Positions 24,300 to 36,449 of a DNA stretch of 64,000 nt are shown here, piece by piece. The DNA is taken from assembly GCF_000002425.4 (NCBI RefSeq), contig NC_037254.1, positions 15,784,712 through 15,848,711 of the forward strand, in the 5' to 3' direction. This stretch comes from Physcomitrium patens (taxonomy: Eukaryota > Streptophyta > Bryopsida > Funariales > Funariaceae). The notes beneath the pieces were generated by a model. The model searched no databases. It was not told the DNA's origin and was given only the letters and a program-made list of their open reading frames with translations. Each line of letters begins with the position of its first letter. The stretch's first letter is position 1. The position numbers and the translations under genes are program-made.

Positions 24300-25096
24300 T
24301 ATTAAACTGTATATGTCACGTTTGTTTTCGTTTTCTTTTACGGTTTATTGGTTCCTCATGCATTAGCTCATTGGTGTACACTCTATATATATTTTATTGC
24401 AGAGCGAATAATCATTCGGTGGCACTTGTTGATTCACGAGACAACTTGCAAGTATTTTAAACTAAAACTCACACTTCCAAATTTGCACTTGACTATCATT
24501 GTCTCTGGAATAATGCGCATCTAAGGTTCTCATCAATGTGATGTGTTTTCTTTTAAGACTCAAATCCACATTTATAGTCGTTTTCATGTAGTACAAAATT
24601 ATTTTAGTTTTTTTTTTATTGTATTATGTTAGATATATCTATATATAAGCACATATAAACATACATAATACATTCATTGCAAATTTAAACTTAGATTTTT
24701 GTGCCTACTATAGTATGTTAATAATGTGATCTCTATTCAATATATAAGGTTTATAATATTCATTAAATTATACTTCCATTAATTATTTTTTTTGTTTTTG
24801 CCCACAAAAGACAAAAATGTTAGAGTACTATGATTTGTGAAAGATATGTTTTTGCCGACAAACTAATGTTTCGCCCATAAAGACTAAACATTAGTTATTT
24901 TTTATACATAAAAAAGAGATGATAGATTATAAAATCTTAATGAATAGATAGCTATTGAGTATTATTTTATGTGATAGTTAGCTTGAAAGATTGTATCAAC
25001 AATAATAACCAAACCAAAGTCTTTTTTTGAAATCAAAAGCCTAGAAATTATTTTAAAAAATATTCAAAGTATTATCATATTTTTTATTATAAAATA

Positions 25097-25100
<4 letters not shown>

Positions 25101-25132
<32 letters not shown>
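25101..25132. repeat. (TA)n microsatellite
   Basis: About 16 perfect TA units. Confidence 0.95.
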
Positions 25133-25134
<2 letters not shown>

Positions 25135-25576
25135 TTATTACCATTATTTTTAATATATATCTTTTTAATATAGTATTTCTTTAATAAGTATTTATTTTAA
25201 AATACTATAAAATTTAAACTTTTAAATAATATTTTTGCTTATAATACTATATTTCTATAATTTCAAAAATTATTTTTATTACAAAAAAATCAACTATTAT
25301 GTATAAAGATATCTTACTATGGATAATTAAACCAAGTTTTTAATTTATGCAATTCTTGAAGCTCTTTTTCTATATTAATTTGTTATTTATATTTCTTGTT
25401 GTTGCAACTACATTATCTTTTTTTTTTCTATAAAAATTAAACTTCTTTTAATACAATCTTATTTTTCATATATAGATTTATTCATTTAGACTAAATTTTA
25501 TAATACATTGCCATCACAATTCTACCAAATTATATTATTATTATTATTTTGTTACTTCTATTTGATACCAATTATT

Positions 25577-25580
<4 letters not shown>

Positions 25581-25628
<48 letters not shown>
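25581..25628. repeat. (TA)n microsatellite
   Basis: About 24 TA units, flanked by ATTACAA on the left and TTGTAAT on the right, so the whole can form a long self-complementary fold. Confidence 0.95.
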
Positions 25629-25630
<2 letters not shown>

Positions 25631-28600
25631 AATTATATATACCTAATTAAGCCAACATATAATTTAGATAGGATATGCTTGCAATAGGTTAAATTTTACA
25701 ATTACAAAAGTTTGAATGTGCTTCTTAGAATACAATTGCTCCAAAAACTATGTGGATGCAACTTAGATATAATCCATATAAGAATCACATACTACTGTTA
25801 CTATAGAAAGGATTCTATTAGGTGAGTTAGCTTGAAATATGGTTGAAACAATTCAAAAAGCAATGGCTCAATTATGACTCTAAGACTAGACACTACTCAC
25901 TTTGGATTAATGTGTGAAGTATGCTTATTACTACAATTTCAATGAGATCTTTAAAACTCAATTAGTACCATAAAAAAGATAGAATAAGTCTTAAGAAGAA
26001 CATATTCACAACATATCTTAGTCAAACCTATATAGGAGGGAGTGGAGAGAGGGGGATGAAAGGAGAAAAAGACAAGAAGGATCACCAATATAGCATACAT
26101 GTTCTCCATTGCATCTCAAAGATGTTAGATACTACATGAATGTGAGACCAAATATGATGAATCTTTAATGGCAAGCTTTGGCTATCACCAAAAGAAGTTG
26201 AGAGGAAGTCATGCTTTTGGAGATGGAAGCCACAAGTTGGAGTGCGCAATGTAGGAGATATGGATCATAATAAGATTTTATAGAAGATGATTATTTTTAA
26301 AAAAAAAACTGTTATTGGTGTAGATGGATTTGAGTGCAAGTGTGTTAAGACTAAACAATGTTGGTATTTCTTGTGAGAAAAATTAAGGTGGAAGTTGTAT
26401 TACTTGTAAAGTTACATATAGGTGGATTTGTGAATATACTAACATTAAACAAGTATTTGTATATTTGCTGCAATATTGTGGAGGGTTGTCTTGAGGTAGT
26501 CATATTAGTTGCAACTTGTATTTAAATGTTGTTTTGATTGAGTTGATTTTTTTTGTGGAAAAAAAAAAAAAAACAAATCTTAGTACTCTCACGTTATTAT
26601 ATCTATTGAAGGAATTGGAGTTGTCAATTGAAAAGGGATAGAGCTTTAGAATGGTATTATTGGGATATTAGAACTTACTACTAATTTGCATAGATCAAAC
26701 TATATATAATCTAATAAACAAGAGAAAAAGATGTAAGTAATTTACTTCAAAGTTGAAGCTATATATAGTGGAGATCACACAAAGGACTCTAATTTTATTA
26801 TAGAAAATACTTGTTATACAACATAACAATATTAATATGAAAATTGAATAAAATAACTCTCCCTTTATTTAATTTTTCCTTTTCTTTAGAATTCTCCATG
26901 GAGATTGTTATAAAATTGAGGGAGCAAAGCATGCCAAAATATTTTTTAATATAAGACAAATATTAATATATAAATAATAGCATCTTGTAATTTGAGCTTC
27001 CTTATAATAGATTTTATAATAGTCAATTAATTTTATTTTTCAATAATGGCTATATTTGATGGAAGATTAGTAGTAGCCATATGTGGTTAAATTAAAAAAC
27101 ATTTATTTGCATCAATGCTTATTGACAAGAGATATGTACAACTTTATTTACAAAAATCTAATAGATAAGAAAGTGATATGTAATGATTTCCAATTGCGAA
27201 CTTGCTTGGTAGTTTTGAATAGATGTAATTTTCCTATACGACATATCTTTAGCAATAGTGAAATAAACATATGTTAAGCATTGATAATAATATGGATCCT
27301 TGCTACTATGATTGTGCAAGTAGAAAGTGGTGGAAAAAGCATCATCAAGACTACTAAGAAATATTCACAAAAATTTATTTCAAAAGAAAGAATATGAAAA
27401 AGGTTCTTTGGTATTGCATGTTGTATATCTAATAAGTATTTTGTGCAACTAGGATTCATGAATATGATCTATTTGCAATATGGATTTTGTCCAAGATTGA
27501 ACTTTTAAAGGAGCTTTTAATGGAGGATGTCAAAATAGCTCTTATTGGATAATTCAATAGTTTTAAACAAGAGGTTGTTATTTTAGACGTATTCAAATTG
27601 TACGGAATTGCATAAATTAAGAGAAAAAGTTGTTAAAGACATCACTTTGTCGAATACCTAAAACATATTGAGAAAGAAGAATTTACAAAAAAGATTGTAG
27701 AAGTTAAAAAATTATAATTAAAAAATATAAATAATAAGAAGAAGCTTCTATTTAAGTCTAGAAATAAATTAATTTGAAAATTAAAGAGTTCACTTTATTC
27801 AAAGAAGAATCAAATATCTACAACAATGGCAGCTTGTATTTGAGTTTGGCAAGTCTTTGGTCTGAGGTCGGATTTGGATTCTACTAGGTGGTATTCCATG
27901 TTTTGAAGGAAGAAGAAGGTGAATAAAGATCAGAATATTGAATCTAAAATTGTAGCTTAAGTTGCACATTTTTCAATGATTTAATCATATTAGAAGCTAG
28001 TTTGAATTAGATATGTAAGAAAGAAATTTTTGTGTTATGTAAAAATTAATATAGGAATGTATTAAATATCTAGTTGTAAAAAGGTTTGTTCTTACTTTAA
28101 AGTTGGATTTACAATCTAAAAAATTCAATACATAAGGTATTTAGAAATACCTTAGTAATCTTATACAATCTAAAAAACCTTACTTGAATATATTGAATTT
28201 TAAATAAAATTAAAATAGTCTTTAAAAAAATCTAATTTAAACTTTAGAGAAATAAAAAGAATTCTTTAATAAATAAAAAAAATACTGTAAAAATTACAAA
28301 AAAACTTTAAAAAATCATAAGAAATAAGTTGTTGAAAACAAGTACATAAAGTATAAAGTGGTTCTAAGCTACAAATTAGGAAAACAAATAATTGCCATCT
28401 ACTTGGATATTTGCCATCTTTCTTTTCGAATCTCAAAGAAAAATTTCAACTATAATATTTTATTTTTAAAATTTCTAAGACCGTAGCTTACTTGAACCTC
28501 ACTTATATTTAGTTTCACTACCTAATTGAGCTTAAAATACACAATATAGATTCAGTACAAATATATTTATGATTCTACCAAATTACACCTATAAATCTGC

Positions 28601-30133
28601 TATAAAATTTATAAAATTTAGTAAACTATAATATTTTTCTTATTCAATACAAAAAAAGTTATCTGAAATAACATTGACTTTATAAAGCTCTTACAAAGTT
28701 ATATGCACTCAAATCCTTCAAATCCAATTTTTATGAAAATCTTATCAAGTTTTTCTTCATAACTAACAATTCAATCAACAAACAAAGCCTCATTTGCCAT
28801 ACATGTGTACTTTTTGTCTCTAAGTTTAAAAATAATCCTAGTTCATAACTAGCCATCTATGGATATCAATCTTAGATTTATCTAAGTATTCTTTATTGAT
28901 TCCTAGTGTTTATTTCTACCTAAAGATGTTAATTATACTATTATTTCTAATCTACCTTATTTTGTCATGTTTATGCTTCACAAAGGAAATAAAAGCCTAT
29001 TTTATAAAAAAAATAATATTAATTCTTATGAATTTTAGTAGTTCCTTAAGTAATATTTATGATTCTAAAGTAGTTGAGTATTTGTTATATTTAAAAATAA
29101 TTTCTTCTATAATATAATATTTTATTCTCTCTTTTATTGAATAACTATGTTACAATAAAACATTATAGCTTGTTAATTGAAATTGATTATATTTTTGTAG
29201 AAAAAATCTATCAACTCTATTGATTAGAAGGATGGTAGGAAGACCTCACTATAGCATTCTTAAAGAGTATTTGTAGATGAATTGTTCTTTATTAAATTAA
29301 AATTATACTATCTTTGTAAAGGTACAAAAAAAAAAAAAAATCAAATAAGATCAATTTTTAAGATTTTGCACAACTATACTAACAAATATTCGTCACAAAG
29401 ATTTGGAGCTTGTCATTGACGTATCCTTGGATTAGAATAATGACCTACTGATACTTAACTTGGCATCAAATTGCAATTGATACTTACCTTTGCAAGATCC
29501 CAATTCAACCTTATAATTAAGATTATTTGTGGTTGGTATGAATTGTATAGTACCATGGTCTTTATGACTTGAAAAGAATCAAGGTGGATCTCTTGGCAAA
29601 AATAAAGACTAATCAAAGCTCTATTCTAAGATATAGAAATCTCTTAAGGACTTTTTACTCAAGAAGAATGGCTGCCAAGTTAGCATAATACAAGAAAGCA
29701 ATAGAAAATTAATCAAGAGCTAAGAGACTTGGCAAGACGTTTTTCATTTGGAAAAAAAAATACTATAGCAAGATATGAGCCTTTATACCAAAATCCATCA
29801 CCTATTAAATCTTAGAATTGAAATCATTAAAGGAGGGAACACGAGCATTCTTAATACGCCTTAGCACTCCTTAAAGCCATTTAAAAACTCTTCTTAAAAT
29901 TACAATACTCACAATAATATCCTCTAACTAGGGCATATTATTCTTATAATTAATCTAATCATATCTATTATTAAGCTTACAAATTTTGATGTGACTTATT
30001 AATTTATTATACTTAATTTCGAAATTAATAAATACTTATAAAGTATAAATAAATTAAAATAATATTTCATATAATAAATTTTAATTAATTAAATATTTTA
30101 TATATTTTTATTATATTTCATATAATATAAGGC

Positions 30134-30160
30134 TATTATTATTATTATTATTATTATTAC

Positions 30161-30221
<61 letters not shown>
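30134..30221. repeat. (ATT)n microsatellite
   Basis: About 29 ATT units with one interruption (TTACTATT). Confidence 0.95.
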
Positions 30222-30224
<3 letters not shown>

Positions 30225-30667
30225 TATTTAAAAAATACTATTCTTAAAATTTTAATAAATTCACTTCTATATTTTATAATTTTTTAATAATATTTTATAA
30301 ATTATCTATCTTAATTAAAAATTTTACAAAAGATTTGAAAATTCAATATCATAAAATAATTTAAAATAATTGAATTTAAAATTTTGAGATTTCTAAACAA
30401 TATTATAATACAAATTATAATTATTTTAATTTATATAGTATTAGAAAATATTTATACTTAAGTTTTACTTAATTCTTGTAACATAATATATATCATGTTA
30501 CAAGAAAAATACCATTTTAATTGTAATCTTGCACAAGATTTTAATTTTTTAAAATTTTACTATAAATTAAATTATAATAAAAATCAGTTAAATCGTATTT
30601 CACAAAAAAACTAATTATTAAATTTTTAATGATTTTATTTGAAAATAAATTTTATTCATATATAAAT

Positions 30668-30669
<2 letters not shown>

Positions 30670-30728
<59 letters not shown>
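30670..30728. repeat. (TA)n microsatellite
   Basis: About 29 TA units with a single ATG interruption. Confidence 0.95.
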
Positions 30729-31125
30729 CATCTATAACATATAATGTAAATTTATAATAAAAACTATAATTTTATTTTAGTAATGAATACATAAGATAAT
30801 TACTTATAAAAAAGTAATAAAAGATTTTGGTACATTGAAGATTAAAAAATTTAAAAATCTTTGGTAGTTTATTTTTTTTTAATTTTAAACAATGAAAAAT
30901 TAAATTCTACTTTAAGTTTTTTAAAAAATAAAAAATACTTTTGATTGAAAAATTATAAAAATATATATAAATATCATAATTTTTTTTCTAATTTTTCAAA
31001 ATTAATATACAAGAAATAATAAGCTTATGTTTTAATATCTTTAAGCTTTTATACAAGCTTCAATTCATGAAATAATTACTTAATTTTTTTAACAATTTCA
31101 TTAAAGATAGAAAAAACCATAGAGT

Positions 31126-31127
<2 letters not shown>

Positions 31128-31173
<46 letters not shown>

Positions 31174-31174
31174 G
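31128..31174. repeat. (TA)n microsatellite
   Basis: About 23 TA units with one TTT interruption. Confidence 0.95.
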
Positions 31175-32739
31175 ATTATAGCTTATATATTCTAATAAGT
31201 ACTTTAATTTTTATTATAATAAGAAGGATAAAAAAATAAAAAAATATAGCTAATTTATTTATAAATCTTATACAAGCCTTTGTAGAAAATAATATTTTAA
31301 AATTCCTCTACATCAAAATAAAATTTTAATCTAGCTAAATTCAATAAAATTCATATTTATAAATTTATAATTATTTTTTGAAATATTATTTTTTTGTAAA
31401 ATATTTTTTTTATAGAAAAATATTAATATTTTTTTGGAAATATTCTTAAAATACTATTTATAATAATCTTCAATAACTAGCATGTGTAATGTACAATCCA
31501 AATAATTATTTTTACACAAACCCTTCTTTGTATTAATAGTAAATTTATTAATTAGTAATATATTTATGAAAAGAATCATTTTCATAAAAATTATTTTGGT
31601 TGTAATCCACAACTAAAGCTCTGAATTTAATAAAACAAAGTAGTGGAAAGTATTATATTTTAGTTATATTTGTAGATTTTTCATATTTTTTAAATTTTAT
31701 CACTTTCATTTTGGCACTATCAATGTTAAAGATATTTATTTACTATAAGGTATCGACTAAATAAATATATAAATATTTTTATATTTCATTAATATTATCT
31801 TGTATTACCAAAAAATATTTAAAACCATATTTTAAATATTTTTTTATTATATTTCGGATTTTTTATATAATTACTGGATGTTTTCATATTTCTAGAAGAA
31901 AAAGTTTTAAATCATTAGAAGTCAAAGAAAAGGCCAATATTTTAGTATTAAATAATTTTCTAACTTATTGATTAGAATATAATTGTTTATAAAATTTTAA
32001 TTTTTGGAAGTTACTTTTGTATCATAATTTAATTGTGTGTAATTTTTTAAAATTAATATTTGCTTTCATAGAATCATAAATATATTAAAAATGATTCTAA
32101 TGATTTAAAACTTCTAATGATTTAAAACTTCTAATGATTTAGTATAATCTAAAGCAATATCTTTAGATTTTAGAATTGGTTTTTTACTCACAATCTTCTT
32201 TTTATGTCATATGGAGCATTCTAATGTTTTTTTTTATTTTATTTTATTTTATTTTATTTTTTATATTAGAGTTTTATTATATAACTTTTTTAAAGAAAAA
32301 TATGTAATATAATTTTTTATTATTATTTAATTATAATATTTAAAATGATTAAATAAGTTTCTTTAAAATTTTATTTGTATTATTGAAACTATCATATCGT
32401 GTATAAATTGCCAATTCAAGATTTATAAAATCATTTATAGAAAGATAATAAATAGTACAATTTTAAGAATGTTCTTAACACTTTTGTCCATCTTTGCCTT
32501 CAAGAAATGAAAGACAACTAAAAATACATTTTTAATACAAAGAATTGTGCGCCTTGCCTTACCATCAAGTATTATAGGTACTTTATATAAAAAATAATTT
32601 AGTATAATCTAAAGCAATATTGAGTTTTAATTATAAAATAATTTATACATCTATAAACCATATTGTGATATTATATGAAGTCTTGCTTGAGAATGCACTG
32701 GATACTTGGTTATAAAAGGCAAAATAGAAATTGCAACTA

Positions 32740-33250
32740 GGTTCCAAAAATCTTAATAAAATCCTAAATAAATTCCAATTAAAGCTTCATAATCTTAATC
32801 AAAACTTGATCAAATTTATTTGAAATCTTTTAAAAATTATAAAAAAATATGAAGAAATTATAGAGAAATAATTAAAAATTCTAAAATAATATCAAAATAG
32901 AAATCTTTTTAAATTATAAAAAATTAAAAATTCTAAAAAAATCCTAAATTTTAAATCAAATCCTATTAAAATCTTAGATCTTAAATTAAATCCTTCATTC
33001 TAAATCAAATCTTTAATCCTAAATCAAATTCTAATCAAAATTCAATCTCTAAATCAAATCCTAATTAAATCTTAAATCGAAAATTTTAAATCCTAAAATC
33101 TAAATCCAACTCTAATAAAATCCTATTAAAATCCTAAATTCTAAATAAAATCATGATAAAAACCTAATAACATCTTAAATCTTAAATAAACTCTTAATTA
33201 ATTCTATAATAAATTTAAATTTTAATAATTAATAATCTAACTATGGATTT
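32740..33250. repeat. Imperfect tandem array of AAATCCTAAATC-type units
   Basis: Dozens of drifting copies of units such as AAATCCTAAATCAAATCC. The first ~60 bases of the window show the same unit, and both are followed by similar AT-rich sequence with TACTAAGTTAAA or TATTAAGTTAAA. It is not the plant telomere repeat TTTAGGG, although the units look superficially similar. Confidence 0.55.
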
Positions 33251-34142
33251 CAACCAAAATTGTACACATCTCTATATTACTAAGTTAAAAAACATCATTA
33301 ATAATTTCAAGAAGATTGAACATACCAAATAGAACATAAATCATAAACTTTGCTTGGATAATGGCCAGCCTTCCTCTTCAACCTTGATGCCAATCTTCCA
33401 ATGCCAATATTTCTTAATTTTAGTATTCAATAGTTTTCAAATTTTACACATCTATTTAAAATAAAATAAATTACTATTATATAAAATTTTAATTTAATCC
33501 AATTAATATTACTATAGATCTTAAAAATCCTCATTAGTCCTTTAAATTCTAATTTTTAAAATCCAAATATGTTTGAATTTCAAAAATATTTGAATAAAAT
33601 TTTAGATTAAGTTCAAAATTATAAAAAAGATTTAATATAGTATTGATATTACAATAAAAAAAAATAATAAACTTATAAATCACTTATGAATTTTACACAA
33701 TTTTATAAAGTGTTAATTTTTTATATTTTTTTAAATCCTAAATAATACCAAAAATAAACCTTAACTTTACAAAGACTTTATAAAGTCATTAAAAACTCAA
33801 TTTACTCAAAATTAATGCCTAGAAAATCTATCTTTTGTTTGCTATCAAAATTTATTCTCCAATTAAGCTAAAAACTCCAAAATTGCCATAGATATGCAGT
33901 TTTGTACATTGGAGTTTGATTTTGATATTGGTTCATAATTGATCATCTTTAAGTATCAATATTTGTTTTTTTAAGATATATATTTTTTTAAATATTCTTT
34001 ATTACTTTTCAAAGATGCTTGTATCAATTATTTTTTTTTATTTTTTTTCTTCATTTATCAATCTTTAAAATAAGTAGAAGTCTTTTTATTAAAAAGTAGA
34101 ATTAATACTTATTAATTTTTATTACGTCCTTATCTAATATCT

Positions 34143-34672
34143 TATCACAAACATACATATTTATTCTAATATTTACTTATATGTTTAAATAGAAATAGAT
34201 TAAAGTAGATTTATTTAAAAATATTTTTTAAAAAGGCTTTTTAGAAGCCTCATAAATATTATTTTGATTTTACACATGTTTATAGTTGATTGATAGGTTA
34301 GAATATTGGTCAATAAGTTAATCTCATATTGGCAGCTTGCAAAATAAGCTAACTATGTACCACACATGTAAAAAAGTTACCTTGTAAATTAAAATACTTG
34401 TTTTATAAAGTCAACATGTTTTGGAGGTCATATAGAACATTGCCACGTAGCTCTTAGCTAGATAATATATATGGAGGCAAAAGTAAAGCCTTCTTCATTC
34501 TTATTAATTCATTTTTAGTCTTTAGTCTTATTTCAAGACTTTCTAAGCTTCTTGTCTTTAGTAATAGCCATTCTAGTTTAATATTATATCACCTTTGAAT
34601 GATTTTTTAGTTCATTTGAATGACATAAGAGTGTATTTAGGATTACTTTCTTTGAGATTCATGTCTTTGACT
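34143..34672 (+). repeat. 5' LTR of chromovirus C
   Basis: Aligns over its whole length to the reverse complement of 49607-50147, including a segment like GTCAACATGTTTTGGAGGTC, a TATA-like ATAATATATATGG near 34470 and an AATAGCCATTC segment. Length 530 against 541 for B. Confidence 0.8.
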
Positions 34673-34674
34673 CT

Positions 34675-34685
34675 TTGACAAGAGT
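34675..34685 (+). promoter_or_regulatory. Chromovirus C primer-binding site (self-priming type)
   Basis: TTGACAAGAGT, two bases after the LTR end, identical to the site in element B. The LTR segment expected to pair with it lies at 34497-34507 (ATTCTTATTAA) and matches at about 8 of 11 bases, as expected for a decayed copy. Confidence 0.55.
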
Positions 34686-35486
34686 ACTAACTCATTGTTC
34701 TTGTCTTGTTTTAGAACTGAGTGAATTATCCTACTTCTATTGTTGTATTTTGAAAATTATAAATTATTTACCTTGAAAAAAACTATTTAGCTTTCTAATA
34801 CTAATTTTTTTCTTAATTTTTTTTTTCCTTCTTTATAGAAATTTTTATTTAATGTTAGAGGTTGCAGATTATCCTCCTCTAATTTGACTAGTGAATTTTT
34901 TAAGTTGTTGGAAATAGAAGAAAAAATCATAGATGCTATACTGGAGAGAAGTGAGAATAGATTTGTAACTATTGCATAACTTTATAAACTTGTTAATACA
35001 ATTAGACTAGAAATTTCATGCATTACTAGTGCCAAATATGGAAACACTAATCCTATGTCTATAGAAGAAATTAAGAATCTACGTTAAGAAGTTGTGTACT
35101 TGAAAGAAGCAAGTAGATTTATCTTAGAATCAAATTTAGGAAGTTTTACTTCTATAAGTATGATCGAGACAAAGATTAATATGCCTAAAAATTTTAATGG
35201 AACAAATAAAAATTTCAAGGATTTTTGCAATAAATGAAGTTGTATCTAATATTGCATCTTTTCTAATATCTTGCTAGATTTACTCAAGTTGGACTCATAC
35301 ATGCACTTCTATCTAGAAGTACTCTCTTTTGATTTGTACATTTGATAGAAAAAGATTCACAACTTCTTTATGATTTGAATTTATTAGTAAAAATATCTAT
35401 AACCATATTTAAAAAAAGTGATTGAAGAAATATAACATAAACCAAGCTCTTATTTTTACAATAAGAATCATAGTGAGCCACCTTAT

Positions 35487-35860
35487 TGTCACGGACACAA
35501 AAATACAGACTCGAGATCTAATAAGAAGTTCAAGAAGAATTGGCAAGAACTAGATTAATCAGATGAATACAAGAACAACACCAGAGAGGTGAGCTAGAGC
35601 TCCAAGAGATGTGTTGTTGAGACTGAAGAACTCTTCAGCCTCGATTCCAATATATATTCCTATTTAGGTAGTTTTTCAAGCAACTTCTACCAACTAGGAA
35701 GCTTCTAGAAGGTTCTAAAAACTTATCTCTAGAAGGTTCTAAGAACTATGTCCCTAATATCTTCTACTAACTAAGAAGCCTCTAGAAGGTTCCAAAGACT
35801 TGCTTCTAGAAGGTTCTAGAAACTTGTCTCTAGAAGGTTCTAAAGACTATGTCTCTAACA
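35487..35860 (-). repeat. 3' LTR of chromovirus A
   Basis: Direct repeat of 41163-41536. It contains an internal repeat of CTTCTAGAAGGTTCTA-type units that recur about five times. A purine-rich tract (AAAGGAAAGGGTGA on the minus strand, 35861-35874) immediately inside is the likely polypurine tract. Confidence 0.93.
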
Positions 35861-35910
35861 TCACCCTTTCCTTTAGCTTTGAGGTCTCTGAGAAGCAATG
35901 TTGTTGTTAA

Positions 35911-36264
35911 TCAGTACCAACGTAAGAAAATGAAGATTTGTCGTATAACGTCTGCTATGAACTCCAATTGTTGTTCACGAGGCAAGTGGTTCATCGACCC
36001 TTGAAGCCAATGGTAGTTGCCCACTCCTTCAACTTTTGACCAAACATGAACTTCCGTGACTTCATTGTAAAATTGTCCTGCAAATATGCCTTCTGGCTGA
36101 CCATCGTAAGCAGGCTCGGACTCAAATACAATCACCAGTGATCGGTTACTCGATATCCTCCGTCGTCGTCGTGGTGTAGGCGGTCCTTCATCTTGGGGTC
36201 TCCTTCGTGAGCTAGTCGGTTGAGATAATTTGAATGGCATAGTATCTATCTCTTGGCTATCCAT
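35911..36264 (-). CDS. Extra 117-residue open frame between chromodomain and 3' LTR of element A
   Basis: An uninterrupted frame starting MDSQEIDTMPFKLS and ending ~50 bases before the 3' LTR. The first ~45 residues are basic and Pro/Arg-rich (TPRRRRRISS, a plausible nuclear-targeting stretch). The rest (SLVIVFESEPAYDG, EVHVWSKVEGVGNYHWLQGS, LEFIADVIRQIFIF) looks like a compact alpha/beta domain. I do not recognise the family. It has no transmembrane segment or cleavage pattern of an envelope protein. It may be an accessory protein of the element or a captured host fragment, and it is open although the adjoining pol is broken. Element B is truncated before this position. Confidence 0.55.
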   Translation of the reverse strand: MDSQEIDTMPFKLSQPTSSRRRPQDEGPPTPRRRRRISSNRSLVIVFESEPAYDGQPEGIFAGQFYNEVTEVHVWSKVEGVGNYHWLQGSMNHLPREQQLEFIADVIRQIFIFLRWY

Positions 36265-36449
36265 ATCAGAAGACCAAACTATGGCTATTAAAAAAATTCT
36301 ATTTTATCTTGGAGAAAATAACTACATCAACTATGAATTTTAGTGGTGCTCTCCCCCTTTCTTATATTCTTGGATGAGCAAGCTTCAGAAGGAAGTTATT
36401 GTCAAACCGGCTTACGTTTATGAGGATGTTGTTGATGAAACTCTTGTAC

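Larger units (their letters stand above)
24300..34142. other. Ten-kilobase AT-rich desert of decayed repeats
   Basis: No gene or readable element. The sequence is dominated by A/T runs and simple repeats. Some stretches (about 25690-26500 and 27060-27950) have a more gene-like base mix and may be very old mobile-element debris, but I could not assign a family. A repeat of units like AAATCCTAAATCAAATC occupies about 32740-33200. Confidence 0.6.

Noticed and set aside
25690-26500. Possible decayed copia RT
   Set aside because: Fragments of translated text looked vaguely RT-like, but no diagnostic motif could be aligned.
32740-33250. Possible interstitial telomeric repeat or CRISPR-like array
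   Set aside because: Units resemble TTTAGGG only superficially, are imperfect, and have no constant repeats with unique spacers.
35911-36264. Envelope gene in element A
   Set aside because: The extra frame lacks a signal peptide, a transmembrane anchor and a cleavage motif, so it is not described as env-like.
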